This document shows positions 1 through 12,450 of a stretch of 64,000 nucleotides of DNA, piece by piece. Below the pieces are notes generated by a model. The model saw only the letters and a list, made by a program, of their open reading frames with translations. It made no database searches and was not told the DNA's origin. The translations under genes were made by a program, and so were the position numbers. The DNA is taken from the NCBI GenBank assembly GCA_936440205.1, contig OW387150.1, forward strand, positions 15,970,152 through 16,034,151, in the 5' to 3' direction. The stretch is from Lepidonotus clava (taxonomy: Eukaryota; Annelida; Polychaeta; Phyllodocida; Polynoidae). Numbering within the stretch: position 1 is the stretch's first letter; each line of letters begins with the position of its first letter.

Positions 1-2340
1 AAAGTTCAAAGGACCCTGCGGCCGATTAAATTATGTCTATAAAAAGGAGCGACGTTTCAAAAGACGGATCTCTCGAGCACCGGTGCTAAAATCGAAAGTA
101 CACACTGCAAGGCCTCAAGATAAGAATAACTTGGTATCCAACATATATATATAATCAGCGATCCGTGACGGGCCGATATCACGTGATCAGTTGTGGAAAA
201 CCCATTACTGCAGAAGCAGTGACACATGCTTCAAACCGAAGGTACTATGTTGGGATATTCATAAGTTGTTTTATAACATTTTGTGTCACCTCATAGATTG
301 CTCCCCAAAGATGCCTAGCTTAGATTACCTTAGAGAAGTCACATTGACAGAGTTTGAAGTGCTCTCAGCCGCTAGGCATCTTTGGAGCGAGCGAATTTAG
401 AGAGAAATCACTAGGATCTTTGGAGCGAGCGAGGGTTAAGTGGCATATCTGAAGAGAAAAGACATAGTGATCACTGAAACCGTGTGCATTTGCTCATACA
501 CACGTGGCATTTCCCCTATTTTTTGCAGTTTAGAGATCCACCAATAGGGGGGAGGTCTGGACCCCCAGGACCCCCAGGACCCCCAGGACCCCCAGGACCC
601 CCACCCCCTCGATCTGTGTCTGTTCCCTATAGATACCAAGGAAAAGGAGGTCCAGTAACCGTAAAATAAAATGTCCACGAATGTAAAAAGAAATCTGCCC
701 AAATGAATGAAGTGCGAAATAGAAAACTTTTTAAGAATGACCTGTATATTGAATGGAGGGAGGGACCTAACAAATATTGGTTCACTGAGAGCTGGCTTCA
801 CTGGCTACTCTACTCGGGTTGCCCGTGGCCCTTGTCTAACACCCTAATTGGGGTGGGGCAGGGCCGCCTCTGTTGTTCTGGCCAATATTGACGTTTAGAT
901 TTTATACTTTGAGAGGCTAGCTGGGTTCGGACACACTTCACAACAAAGAGGTCGGCCCAGACGGGTTAAAGTTGGAAAGAGTGAGCCAGCTAGCTTAAAC
1001 AGAACTTGTCAACTCAGCTGAATTCTAAGTTAAATCCTACCGTTGGAACACCTCATGAAACGAGAAGATGTTGCACTCATCTGAAATTTCGTCACAGAAA
1101 AATCAAGTATAATTGATAACTTCCTATGCAACCATGCAAAGCAAAAATGACAATTGTTATTTCATGTGATGGTGGTATAGGAACATCAAATTATTCGGTA
1201 GACAATGCCACGTGTCATGTAATTAATGTTGTAGTCGTCATATTCGACAATCTGTTACGAAAGGACCATGCCTCAGTAAATTATAGGCCTATACTACATA
1301 TATTATACAATCAGTCTTTGTGAAGTAAAGCACTTCAATCTTTTCGCATTGCATGCTCGTCCACGTATTCATGCCCACGTAGCTTAGCACTCTGGTTGTC
1401 AGTGTGTCGCTTATCCTGGCTGGCATAGCTTAACATCCTAATCCAGTCAAAAGCGAAACCTTCACTCTCCTTTCCATTCCAATTCCTTTTTCTAAAATGA
1501 GACTGATATCACATTGATACATAAGGAAACACATTAGGGTGCTTTGAATTCAAGGCCTATAAGATCAGTCTCCAAGGACTATTAACTAATAGTCTTTGAA
1601 AACGACGTCCTTGAGTTGCTTTAACATAATGATTATAAATGATCGCTCTTAAGCACCAAACGTCACTCATAACATGCTTGTTCTCCAAAGTCGTTAACGG
1701 TATCATGTGTGTCTCCAAAAGTAACTCATTTTCATGGGGACGTTTTGCACTAGGAACCATAACCTTAGTTTACGAAAAAAGAAACGCTTTCATTCCGTGG
1801 TTTATACACAACTAATAATGTTTGTCCAAGTCCACCCATGTTGTTACACCTGTAAAAGGTACCCTTGAGTATGTTTTGGATAACATGAATATCCACTGTG
1901 GTGACTTTTTGGATGTAATGCGATTCTCAAGTAGTGCTTCATCACTATTCAGTGTGAATCTAGCTGTATAAAAGATACATTGTACTCACTTAAACAGCTG
2001 CTTGACACTCTGTATACTACTATAACACTAACCTAATGTCAATGACTGAATCCAAATTTCACCACACGATTATCGGGATTCTGGCCATTAGGCCTATTCT
2101 GCATATTGTAATAAGATATTTATTAGCTAAATCATAATTATGCTTTACTGATAATCACTTTTATTGATAATAATTGTTCACTATATCCTTAAGTTTCCTG
2201 AAGACTGAAAGGTTATTTGTAGGCTTATAATAAATAGGAAGGAATATGACCTTTCACGTCTTCCAAAAAGCATATTCCAATATGATATGCAATACTTAGG
2301 AATGCCTGAATCTAGCACGTGATTGTCACTATTTAAGCCC
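1..2340. other. Gene-free AT-rich flank with a small inverted repeat and one dispersed-repeat copy
   Basis: No open frame here looks like a protein gene. Two things stand out. An inverted repeat has arms at about 301-318 and 371-388, built on CCAAAGATGCCTAGC and its complement. The right arm's ATCTTTGGAGCGAGCGA is repeated again at about 416-432. The second item is a dispersed-repeat copy at about 440-610, listed separately. The remainder, including 900-2340, shows nothing I can name. Confidence 0.6.
440..610 (+). repeat. Dispersed repeat, copy 1, ending in a 9-bp minisatellite
   Basis: The stretch from the CTGAAGAGAAAAG word through GTGGCATTTCCCC to CCACCAATAGGGGGG lines up by eye with 7796-7945, so both are copies of one non-autonomous repeat. 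At 559-602 the 9-bp unit GGACCCCCA is repeated about five times. Read on the + strand this gives Gly-Pro-Pro, which looks like collagen but has no collagen context, so I treat it as a minisatellite inside the repeat. The left end seen in the second copy (CAGGGGCG) is not clear here. Confidence 0.5.
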
Positions 2341-2355
2341 TTCTGTATGGTGAGT

Positions 2356-2534
2356 TTTGGTGTGTGTGTGTGTGTGTCTCTGTGTGTCTCTGTGTCTTTG
2401 TGTCTGTGTGTGCGTGTGTCTGTGTCTGTGTCTGTGGGTGTGGGTGTCTGTGTCTGTGTCTGTGTGTCTATGTCTGTGTCTGTGTGTCTATGTCTGTGTC
2501 TGTGTGTGTGCACACGCGTAGATGCACAGGTGGA

Positions 2535-2584
<50 letters not shown>
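2356..2584. repeat. Compound (TG)n / TGTCTG microsatellite
   Basis: A long GT-rich simple repeat. The first part mixes TGTG with TGTCTG and TGTCTA units. The last part (about 2537-2582) is nearly pure (TG)n. All open frames across it are repeat translations and are not genes. Confidence 0.95.
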
Positions 2585-2585
<1 letters not shown>

Positions 2586-4872
2586 CTGGGCTTCTGTGGG
2601 TATGTTGGTGTAGCATTGTGCCTATATATATGTGTGTCTTCAATGGGTGTGGCCTAATCTTGGTAGTCAATGATTCACTTCCTTATTCAAGCCTGAATGA
2701 ACACATTGAAGCAAAATAAATACTCTTTCAAACAATCAAAAAGCAGTCACTATATCTATTGGCCAGTAATCATTCTATAGTACTAAAATGCGGTGTCATA
2801 CGAATCCTCGTAGCCATACCACTTGGCCTCTAGGCCATTGCATGACCCGCTGCACCTTGGACATACCTTCTTTACACGACAATCTACCAGAATAGACCAG
2901 TAAACGGTGGGCAAGGCGACGACGTTGGGGGAGGAAGGGGGGACAACCCGCTGGGACCCTGCTAGGTCCCACCACAATAATTGGCTTAAGGTGACAGCAG
3001 CATTATAAAGGCCATCAGATTTAGGACAAAGCGTTACGTATTTAACGATTCAGGACGCGTCGGCCAACACATTAGGACTGGACGCGTCCGAGTCGTGTCA
3101 TCTTTTTGTAGCCTTTACTAAAGTTCCAGTCTTGTTTTGTAACGTCCAACACGTTCACGTCGTAAGGACTTTCTACAGGAATGTGTCTTGACTCTTATTG
3201 TTATGTCATCAGGAATTAACTAGCTGGGCCTATATATTGCCATATATATAATGAATATGGCTAGATATTTATTTTACTTATTTGCTGTTAATTATTTTGG
3301 TTATATTTGAATTTAAATATCTAGCTATTATGATAGTTTTCTTTCGTCTCCACAGTTTTCAATCTATCTTTTTTCTGGTAGATTATAAAACATGAAACTA
3401 ACCTCTTGGCTTGTTAAAACGAATGAAGTACTAGGTATTATGTATTCCCTTTGCATAGTCATTTTAATCTGTCAAAATGTAGTTTATCCGCGAATAGTAC
3501 ATCTATACATGTGTTGATCTGCCTATAAGCTCGTGTTTCTTACCAGCTTAGCATTAGTTGGCTAGCTTCTAAATCTAAAACGGAATCCAAGTTGATAATT
3601 GCATGGAATGTTCATACGTGTCTTAATAATAAGATTTTATCTTCTGTATCAATACTATTTATAATATATAATGTATAATGATTTAATTGCATATACATAT
3701 ATCATTATTAGTATGATTATATAAAAAAGAACATATAAAAGATTCTTTAATGTCAAACATTATGTAATCGGGCGTTTAAGGGCCTTTCTTGGTAAGAGAA
3801 CTGATTTTCCTAATTAAAAGACGTTGTCTAAATTAGGATGATACTTCCGAGGCTTTGTATGCCTGAAACCCTCCTACGCTTCCAACGTCTGAGAAGACAA
3901 CTTAATTACGATCTCTACCAGCAGACTGGGGCAGACCCGACGATGCTGACCGGTCACGGACAGGGTCAGTGAGTTCTGCTGACTGGGTCTAATTTAAGAA
4001 CACGTTAAACCACTATTCCGTCTTTGATGTAGACCTGCAGCTAGATTGGTTCGTCTCTCGTGTTAGTCCCCAAATGACTCACGGTCTTAGCAGTTTAAGA
4101 GACAATGCTGCTGCCGAAAGCAAAGATTTTAACATTCCCCTTCCTTTATGTTTATGAGATTATCAATTTAAGAATGTACTGACAAAATGGTAAATAATTT
4201 TAAAGCTATCTAATTGTTCGTTGAACGTCACGGAAGGAAACCTGAGGGTGGAAAATCTAAGATCAGAGGGTGATGTATAGGCCTAGGTGTGAACCACGCA
4301 ATACAGATGCCCCCAAGAAGCGCAGCTGCAAACTTGAGTTTTGACTGCAATTTTGTGGATCTATAAAACATGAACTTATTGGCAATGTCATTTTAAAGAC
4401 TCCTTTCTTGCTCTGGAAAAAATGAGAATGCTGACTTTAGACAACCACTTTCCTGGGCCGCCGGACACTAGCAAAGATTATAAAAGTTATTAGCGTACCT
4501 GGAACAGAATTTGTTCCCGGCGTGCTCAACTGACAGACCAAAAATTGGTATTTATCTTCTCAGAAAAAAGCACTTCCTTGCATCACGCTTGGTAGATCAC
4601 TTGGTCTGGCAGGTCCTGCATGGCATCTTCAGATAACTGAACCTTAAGGGGAAGCGTTTATATCACCGGTTAAATCTATACGGCATTATTGAAGAGTCTG
4701 TCTTATTGAGTCAAATCTAATCTTAAACATACGCATCTAAAGATTAAAAAACACACGCTCAAGCCTTCCTCAAAAGCAATGGGTTGTATAAGAACACACG
4801 TACAAACAGAAAGAAAAAAACACAAATCATTCCATCATTAATCTTTTCTCGGCAATCCACCCATACTGCATT
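2585..4872. other. Gene-free stretch, nothing recognised
   Basis: AT-rich sequence with frequent stops in all frames. A GGACGCGTCC palindrome at about 3084-3093 and a related GGACGCGTCGG at about 3053 are the only GC-rich words. No RNA gene, repeat end or coding signal was recognised. Confidence 0.5.
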
Positions 4873-5106
4873 GAGAACCCATTGAGCGACGCAATTGATT
4901 TCTAGTCGAATGCAGTGACAAATATCAAATAGTAATATATATTATCAAAGTGATTCACCATTATTTGATAACCTTCTGGTTCGATTGCTCCATGGGAATA
5001 CAGATCCTGGTCGTTTTCAACCAGTTTTAGTCATTTTAAGTAAAATTAGGGAACGAGATCTGGTCGAAACGACCAGAATTTTAGTTTAATCGCCTAGTGG
5101 GTTCCC
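4873..5106. mobile_element. Short inverted-repeat element (MITE-like), copy 1
   Basis: A 234-bp element with imperfect terminal inverted repeats. The left end reads GAGAACCCATTGAGCG, and the right end, read on the opposite strand, reads GGGAACCCACTAGGCG. The interior is rich in CTGGTCG and its complement, for example TCTGGTCGAAACGACCAGA near the right end, so much of the element can fold back. It has no coding capacity. A second, longer copy lies at 15761-16155. The superfamily was not assigned because no clear target duplication is visible. Confidence 0.65.
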
Positions 5107-7795
5107 CCCTTAAGTCTGTAGGTGCGCAAAATTGGATTTGGGTCTATGGAATTACTTTCGGACTGAGCTGTCCAATGATAAACTGATTATTGATAGGAAG
5201 CAATAATTATATGGAGGGAAAGTTATTCTTACGAAAATTCTAGTTAATGTTATATTGCGTATCAAAATCCAAAGTTATAAACTGAAAATAGAGATCGCAC
5301 GGTCAGCGCAGTGTACTTGCTATTGATTGGAATAGGGGTGCGTAAAAAGATTACCTAGCTCCCCCAACGCTTTGGTCGCTTTACACAAACAAGAAGCCTT
5401 CAAGGTCGAGATCAGAAAAGAGGGATGGTCCGAAAACTCCCACCCTGTCATATTACGTCATGTAAGTACCTCTTGTCCCCAACAGGTGTCGCATGGCGTC
5501 CCTCCCCTATACAAAAAGTGAGAACCTTTCTTGGGCAAAGCTTTAAAAGGTTAGGGTGGTAAAAGAATTGACAGAGACTTTGTTTTCATAGAGACAAGTC
5601 ACCCGCTCTTCGTGGTTATACGCGAACTACTGAACTGATGAAAAGCAGGACCATAAAACTTTAAGCCTAATTTTATAAAAGAAAAAAGGAATTGGCAGAA
5701 ATTGTGACAATAGAGTAGACATATGTAGGGATTTTGAGAATATTGGACATAGGCCTCTTGTGTAGTGAACTGTTGGTCTAGGTTTGACTGGTCAACCGAC
5801 GATGATCGTACCAGTGCCCAGGTAGTGCTCTAGTGAAGAAAACAATTCCATGAGTGTACTTTTTTTACATTAGTTCTTTGGTCAAAGAATACCTGTTTAC
5901 TGAAAGGCGACGGGTTGGGAGGGATGGTGGTTGGTGATTAAAGTTAAGGGGGGAGAGGGAAATGGTTTAAATAGAGTCTTTTCTGACAATGTGATCATTT
6001 TTTTTAGATCTAAGTATTGTCTGATTAAGATTATGAACTTGTTTTTCTTAAATTACTTGCTGTTTGAAAAAGGAAATGAGCGTATATATATCTATGAAAT
6101 AATATCCCTGATCAACGGATTTGCAATAGGCCAATGCAATTAGAAAATATTGAATTATAAAAGTTTAAAACATATACTTGTATGTATGCTCCATCATAGT
6201 TTTTCATGATATGACGTTAAAACTTATTTCCGAATCTCCCTGTGACTCATGCAGGACAGACCACATACTAAAACTGGAAGGGCCTATCTAGGCTGAAATG
6301 GATCATACTGTATGAGAGAAGTGTCCCTCGCGAAAAGAAGACAAAATTAACTTTATTCATGTGTTACGTCGACAGCTTATATAACGTCTCAGATTCTGCC
6401 AAAAACACCAGGCGCTAGCCTTGACTGGCTTGAAAAGAACTGTCGCCACAACCTTAAACTGGATTAGGCACTTTTCAAAGGGTCACACAGACGAGTGGCT
6501 ACTGTGCATTCGGCTGCTGACGAGATTCCTCTGTAGCAGCCTCCTGCCCAACTGGCCGTTCGGCTCGACTGCCGTTTTAAAAATAATACTAATTTGAATT
6601 GATGCTAAGAATATCCACTTCCAGAACTTCACTATAGAGACCCCTACCAGCTGCGGTATGCAATCAGCATTCATCATACAGGACAATATTGGGTTTCCGA
6701 TTTTGCATTTAACTTGCCAAATTAAGTAGAGTACACTAAGACTTGTTGGACTTGACTTCCTTAGAACTTGCAGTTAGAGCCGGAGATACAAATTAGGCTC
6801 AAAGGAAAGCCTTTTCTTTTCATCACTTTTGTCAGATATGACAAACTGAAAGTGTAAAATGAAAAGCTTTTCCTTTGTGAATCTTAAAAAGGGAATAAGC
6901 AAAATAGTAGACATTTGATTTCCTAGTCGTTCCAGAATGTAAACTGTAACACCATGTTATTATTAAAGGAAAGTAGCATTCGTATTTCATCATGCATTCT
7001 GAGCGCATTCCCCAAGGGACCTTATATTAAGTATGTATGCTTTAAGGAGGAAGGGGCTTCTGAATCTGTTTAATGTGCTTTTGTCCCTGTACAACTCTAA
7101 CACGTACTTTCGCTAAAGGGGGTTTGATTCTTTTTCTTTTTCTTTTTTAAATGTTCGTATGTACTTAATGGAAGGTCCCCAAATAAAATCATATGAATAG
7201 ACCAAACTCAATACCAAAAATTTAACGCATTTGAATAGTAATGCAATTAAGGCGAAGAACCAACAATATCCAGGACTGATCCTAATTGCCTTATAGTCTT
7301 CCTTATAAAACAGGATTTATTCATAAGAATCGGAAGATCTGGTCAGTGGGGAATCCTGAATGGATTCACTGGAGCGTGTCGGTGGACAATGGTCAGCCAA
7401 GATGACCAGAGGAGAAGTGGAGGGTCCGGTTTGCTGGTGGACTCTTCCGTCTGAAGGGCCCTGCAGGGTGCTCGGGGACAAACAAGGCTGACCCCATGTA
7501 TCCTACCTACAAACACACCCAAGGGGGCCTGAGACCGGGGTGGGGGTGGGGTATAGAGACTGGGGGCTTGAGATGGGAATTGTTGGGGTTGGGGGTTGGT
7601 TGGTATGCCTAAACAGGGTTTACCCACTGCTTGAATGGAGGGAGTTAACTCAGTGGTAGATGAGTGTTGAGCGGGAAGGTATATGCTGACTTATAGGGGA
7701 AACAGCTCATGCAGTTGGCAATGAGGTAAACTATTGAGGCATTCAGCAAAAAAGGTCCATTGTGATATAATCCCAGAATTACCAAGGAAACACAT
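5107..7795. other. Gene-free stretch, nothing recognised
   Basis: No protein-like frame, tRNA-like arm or repeat boundary was found. The short frames at 5931-6143 and 6483-6686 have no recognisable composition or motif. A G-rich patch lies at about 7535-7600. Confidence 0.5.
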
Positions 7796-7990
7796 CAGGG
7801 GCGTATCCATGATTTCTGAAAAGGGAGAGTACTAAACTGTCGCATATTTGTGTAAATACATATGTGCGGCATTTTTCCCTCTTTCAGTAACTAAGGAGTC
7901 CACCAAAAGGGGGGTCAGGATCCCCTGGACACCCACCCAACCTGGTTTCACTGCAGAGCGGAATACAGTCTTCATACGGGTAGTGCGTTT
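7796..7990 (+). mobile_element. hAT-like non-autonomous repeat, copy 2 (right end not found)
   Basis: It starts with CAGGGGCGTATCCATG. CAGGGGCG-type ends are typical of hAT-derived short elements in invertebrates, which is knowledge of the family rather than something shown here. The body up to the CCACCAAAAGGGGGG word matches the copy at 440-610. No matching right terminal repeat is visible, so this copy is truncated or diverged at that side. Confidence 0.5.
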
Positions 7991-10900
7991 GGGGCGGACA
8001 CGTCCAATCCCAACCTTCGATATATAGGATAAGATTATAAGGATCGCCAACCTTTGTCAAATATCTGGAATGGAATCATATTATATATTTTCCTTCAGGC
8101 TGGATATCATCGATTCCAAGAATGGGAAAGAGAGTTAAAAATCACCAATCCACATTAAATGTCTGGTATCGAAATACATTGTCAAGTTGCCTAATTTTGT
8201 TTAGGTCTGAACGTTTAAGAATTATTGCATGATTATAATGAACAAATAACCTAAGATCTTTTGTTCATATCTTTTGCACGCACCTCTTATTCACGTTATT
8301 CATCTGTTCATTGCTTTATCAAGCAGAGAACTTCTCATTGAATCTTATCAGGTGGAACATTGAAAATTGAGCCATGTAGACAACCGATGATTATTACATA
8401 TAGATTGTTCATCCATCACTAAACTGGAGGCCAGTTCGGTAGGCATACCCTCCCTTCCCCAATGTATTTGAATTTGGTCTTCAGGACAAGGGTGGACAAG
8501 AAGTGTCCTCCACTGACTACTCGTGACCAGTAAAAGTGTCCCTTGGGACTCGATGGTCCCCAGAGTCCAATAGTATCACCAACAGCTTTGTGTTGCACCA
8601 CGACTCTTTGAAGACTGTATACATATTGAAGCTTAATAGAGTGTTGTGTCGCGATGTTTGTACTGAAACCACGAGCCTATCTCCGTTTTAGCAATGAAAA
8701 AATGCCTTTTGGGGAAATGAATTTATGTTCAGATTTCCTGAAGGTCAATTAAACTGCAAGATTTTACCCAACTGTGGAAGGTAGAAATGAGTGCGGATGG
8801 GCTTACTGGGGAAGAACCTGGACTCTCACCAGATCAAATTTTCCACACTACACCACGTGCATATGTTACAGGATAGATTATCATCACTGCGCGAAAAAAG
8901 CTTTAGTGACATTGATTTTGTATATGGGGCCATTCAGGTTGATTAAACAACTGTTTAAGGTATTATTTTAAGATAATGGAATGTCACCATTGCATGAAAG
9001 GAGAGTTAATATCTACTTCCATGCAGTGCAATGAACACTTAGCAGAAGGTTTTGCAAGACTTAGTCTAGTGGCAAATCAAATAGAATATGGCCAGAGTTG
9101 AACCAATCAAATACCGTTAACCACTTGGTTTTTCTTTGATCAAGCAGTAGGGCGTCTATCGTCTGTGTGTACTTAATGTTACACAACTCCTTTCCGGGCT
9201 GCATCATTGCACCCCGAACACTGGACAACCAGACTCGATTGGGTGGATTTGATTTTCATTTCAACCGGCCTCAAACCAATGACGCTATAATTGGGTAGGG
9301 TTGTAATATGATCCCTTCATTTAGAAATGTTTCTTTGGCTGAATGATCTTAGTCGGTTTGCATTCTCTGTTGAAGTGGAGACGGATAGGCAACTTTCCTA
9401 CTATGTTATAATCATTGAACGGGTTCATAATATAAGGACGATATAAGGTGGACCTTACTCCCTCTAGAGGTTCTTTTCATTGAATGCCTCCGCCTGTTGA
9501 CACTTAGTCTTGGCACCTTATTTGTTTTACCATGCCTGAATAGGCGTTCATTACCCTGGTGGTAGCAGTATCATGTTATACATTGTATGAGAGCAAATTC
9601 TTTACATACCGCTTGCAACTGGTTTACAATATCTACAGTATTGCTCATATTGTACTAAAATCCACATCGCTTCCTCCATAATGTGAATACAGGTAATGCC
9701 AATGTCCACTCAAAAAAGCAATCATTTGTTACCTCGTTTCATGATCGAGCAATAATTTAATTTCCAATTCATATATTACTCGCTTGCAAATTGTGTTTGA
9801 TATTCCTTTACATTCAATATCAATCTTCTTTACTTACAGAAGGATATGTACACTTAATAAGGTTGTATTTGCATGTTTTAGACTGCAGGCTTCATGATGT
9901 TGGCAGATTAGGCTTAGTCAGTGGCTATTTACTTAGTTACATAGTCACCAAGTAGTCCACATAGAAACGAAGATCAGAGCATTTTACGAGCCCAAAAGGG
10001 TTCCCTAGTGGGCGGGGATTATGTAGCTTGGGCCAGTTGTTCCGGGTTTGAATCGTGAGGTAAAGGTATGGCAGAAGCTAAATGAGGTAAAGCTATGGCA
10101 GAAGCTAAATGAAAAGAGTTCTTCCATAAGACTTAATTTCGATCCTAGTTCTCTGCCCGAAATACTTTACACACATATGTATGTAGTAATTTCCTTTCCA
10201 GGGATTGTATTTATCAGGTATTCCTCCTGACCAACCCTAATCTAGAATTCAGAAATCAGCAGTAACATTGGATCCATGGGGAGTATACCCAAATGACTTT
10301 AACTAGTAAAGGAGAGTACGGAATCCCTGTAATAGATATAGTGTATATTATAAATAGACATAAGAATTTCAGCCACGAACCTGAAAAAGAACAATGCAGT
10401 AAAACAACAAAAGTAACGCCTGAAAGATTACGATCATCTTCATATCAATACATAAAAGTTAATTCAAACTCTCTCCCAACTTTCTCTGTGATCAGGAAAA
10501 GGAAACTCTCTCCCCTATCCCCATTGAAGTTAGTAAGCAAGATCGACGATTATTCTGCCTGGACACTTTCAAGCTGCGTTAAGCTTCAACCGCTCCCTGT
10601 AATAAAACTTAACGCTTTATAATCCGCGCCTAAGCCATCCAAACTCCCGGCATAAGCTGGGATTTCATGGCATGGGTTACGAAAAAAGAGCTGCAATGTT
10701 ACTATAAGGAAACTGTTTCCCTAAATAAGGAATTGGACTATTCTTGTGACCCAAGCAAACCTTTCGAAGTTCTAAAACTGAATTCGTTTTGCCTGACACC
10801 ACAAGTAATTGCCTGGTAAATCTTGTTTGACAACAGACTCAAAAACAATTGCGCTGAGGATGGAAGTAGAATGTTAAATTTGACTTTAAATAGACGTACG

Positions 10901-11285
10901 TGTGTGTGGTTGTGTGTGTATCTTCTGTTAAATTATTATAGATATGCTAGTTACTTTTCATATGGTGTAGATATCAAACTGAAAGAACGAAGTTGAAGCT
11001 TTACATAACGAGGAATGTTGCGCGACAGTTCCATGGATCTACGAAAGCTCTTGATAAGGTCAGGATTTGACAACATCCATAAACGATACAAAACATACAA
11101 TTTAGATCATTTTTATGAAAGTTTATGCTTTAACTGAGTTATTTCATTTGATTATCAATAACTAGTTTTCTCTGCTTATTGTTAGTTCTTGAACGTGTTA
11201 TACTCGTTTTACGTAGTTTCAATCGCTTTCCTTCTGTGCTGTTATTCACCAGTTGTTTAAGATCGTTAAATTCAGCCATACCTGT
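7991..11285. other. Gene-free stretch, nothing recognised
   Basis: AT-rich non-coding sequence. The only structure seen is the 27-bp tandem duplication at 10056-10109. The frame at 10293-10622 (109 codons) has no recognisable domain and is probably chance. Confidence 0.5.
10056..10109. repeat. 27-bp unit repeated twice in tandem
   Basis: Two adjacent copies of a 27-bp unit beginning TGAGGTAAAG and ending AGAAGCTAAA differ at one base (GGTATGG versus GCTATGG). This is a simple tandem duplication with no coding meaning. Confidence 0.85.
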
Positions 11286-11660
11286 GTATAGATAAGTCCA
11301 CACCCTCCCGCTCGTACTCCACAGGCCTGACGTCACCTGACATGCATGCCGCACGTGCCCTTCGCTGTCCTTTCCTCCTGTAGCTGTGAAGCGTCTGCTC
11401 CACCTGCTCACCTGGATGTGAGCGTCTCCTCGTATCCTCCAGGGTCCCCGACGGCGGCTCCTCCAGCCGCTGTAGGTAGTGGTGGTAGTAGTGATAGAAG
11501 TGGTGATTAAGCAGCGTCCGTTGACGCCCTTCCGCGGAGCCAGTGACTCTATAAATGCTTAGTCAGCGAATCGGATCCCCCGCCCCCACCTGTGAATGGG
11601 TCCTACGGGTGTAGGGGTACTGACTGGCCAATCACCTGGCTGCTCACTTACACACCACCT
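11286..11660. promoter_or_regulatory. GC- and CpG-rich island with CRE and TATA words
   Basis: This stretch is clearly richer in GC and CpG than its surroundings. It holds TGACGTCA (about 11330), CACGTG (about 11353), CACCTG E-boxes and a TATAAATG at 11550-11557. It could be a host regulatory element or promoter. No exon next to it could be recognised, so this stays a weak call. Confidence 0.25.
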
Positions 11661-12240
11661 TTAGGCCTAGAATGTGATATATGTATCCAATGTTTCTGAG
11701 AATATTCCGTGAATGACCATAGATTTGGCTATTGGATTCCTCGCTGCATGTCCGTCGCCGATCGCCTAACCCTGTGGAATGGCGATCCAATCCGTTCCCC
11801 TACCCCCTGGTGCCTTCTCTGCCCTAGGGGTAGTAGTATTAATCCGCAGGTAGTATTCCTCGCGATTATCGAAGTCAGCGGTCTTGCTAAAGCCTCCCTA
11901 CTCTCCGCGAAATAAAGAAAGTAATCTCCCCAATTATAGGGATCTGCTTCTAGATCCCCGTGCGCTTATGTGTATAAATATGCGTGCACGTTTACGTCTT
12001 GGTCAGTTGGGGTTGGTCAGTTGTAAGCGAAAGTGGGGAGGAGAGGCGTTGACCGGTGAACCTGTCGCCTTCCCGGCTGGTTCTGTGGAGTGAGTGGTCA
12101 GTTGGTAGTCCCACGCTGACCGGCCCGGTCCGCATACTGTGGTCAGCTTTAGGAGCTTGTTGACCAATGTACCCAACCACCCCCCACTCCCAACTCGGGT
12201 TTACACTCACTACCCCCCACCCCCCAACCCCAACCCTCCG
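11661..12240. other. Moderately GC-rich stretch, no gene recognised
   Basis: Two short overlapping + frames (from about 11709 and 11884) have no recognisable motif. The sequence grades into the C-run region downstream. Confidence 0.4.
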
Positions 12241-12450
12241 ACGCTGACGCTGCCGTCTTTAGGTACATAGTCTGGCATCCCCCCCCCCCCCATCGTGTGT
12301 CTGATACCCCCTCCCCACCTCACCTATGTTAAGTTTACCCCCCCCCCCCCCCGCCCATAGAGCCTTTGATAAATCCATATACCCCCCCCCCAACTTGTTT
12401 GATACCCCCTCCCTACTAAGTACTACGGGTAGGTTATCCCCCTTCACCCC
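12241..12450. repeat. Array of long C runs
   Basis: Three uninterrupted C runs of about 13, 15 and 10 bases (12279-12291, 12338-12352, 12372-12381) sit between copies of a TGATACCCCCTCCC word, so the array looks like a degenerate repeat. The G-rich strand could form quadruplexes. Homopolymers of this kind are also places where reads and assemblies err. Confidence 0.75.

Noticed and set aside
484-669. Gly-Pro-Pro repeat looking like collagen
   Set aside because: It is a 9-bp minisatellite of five units inside a dispersed repeat, with no collagen exon around it.
2323-2657. Cys/Val-rich and His/Thr-rich frames
   Set aside because: Translations of a TG microsatellite on both strands.
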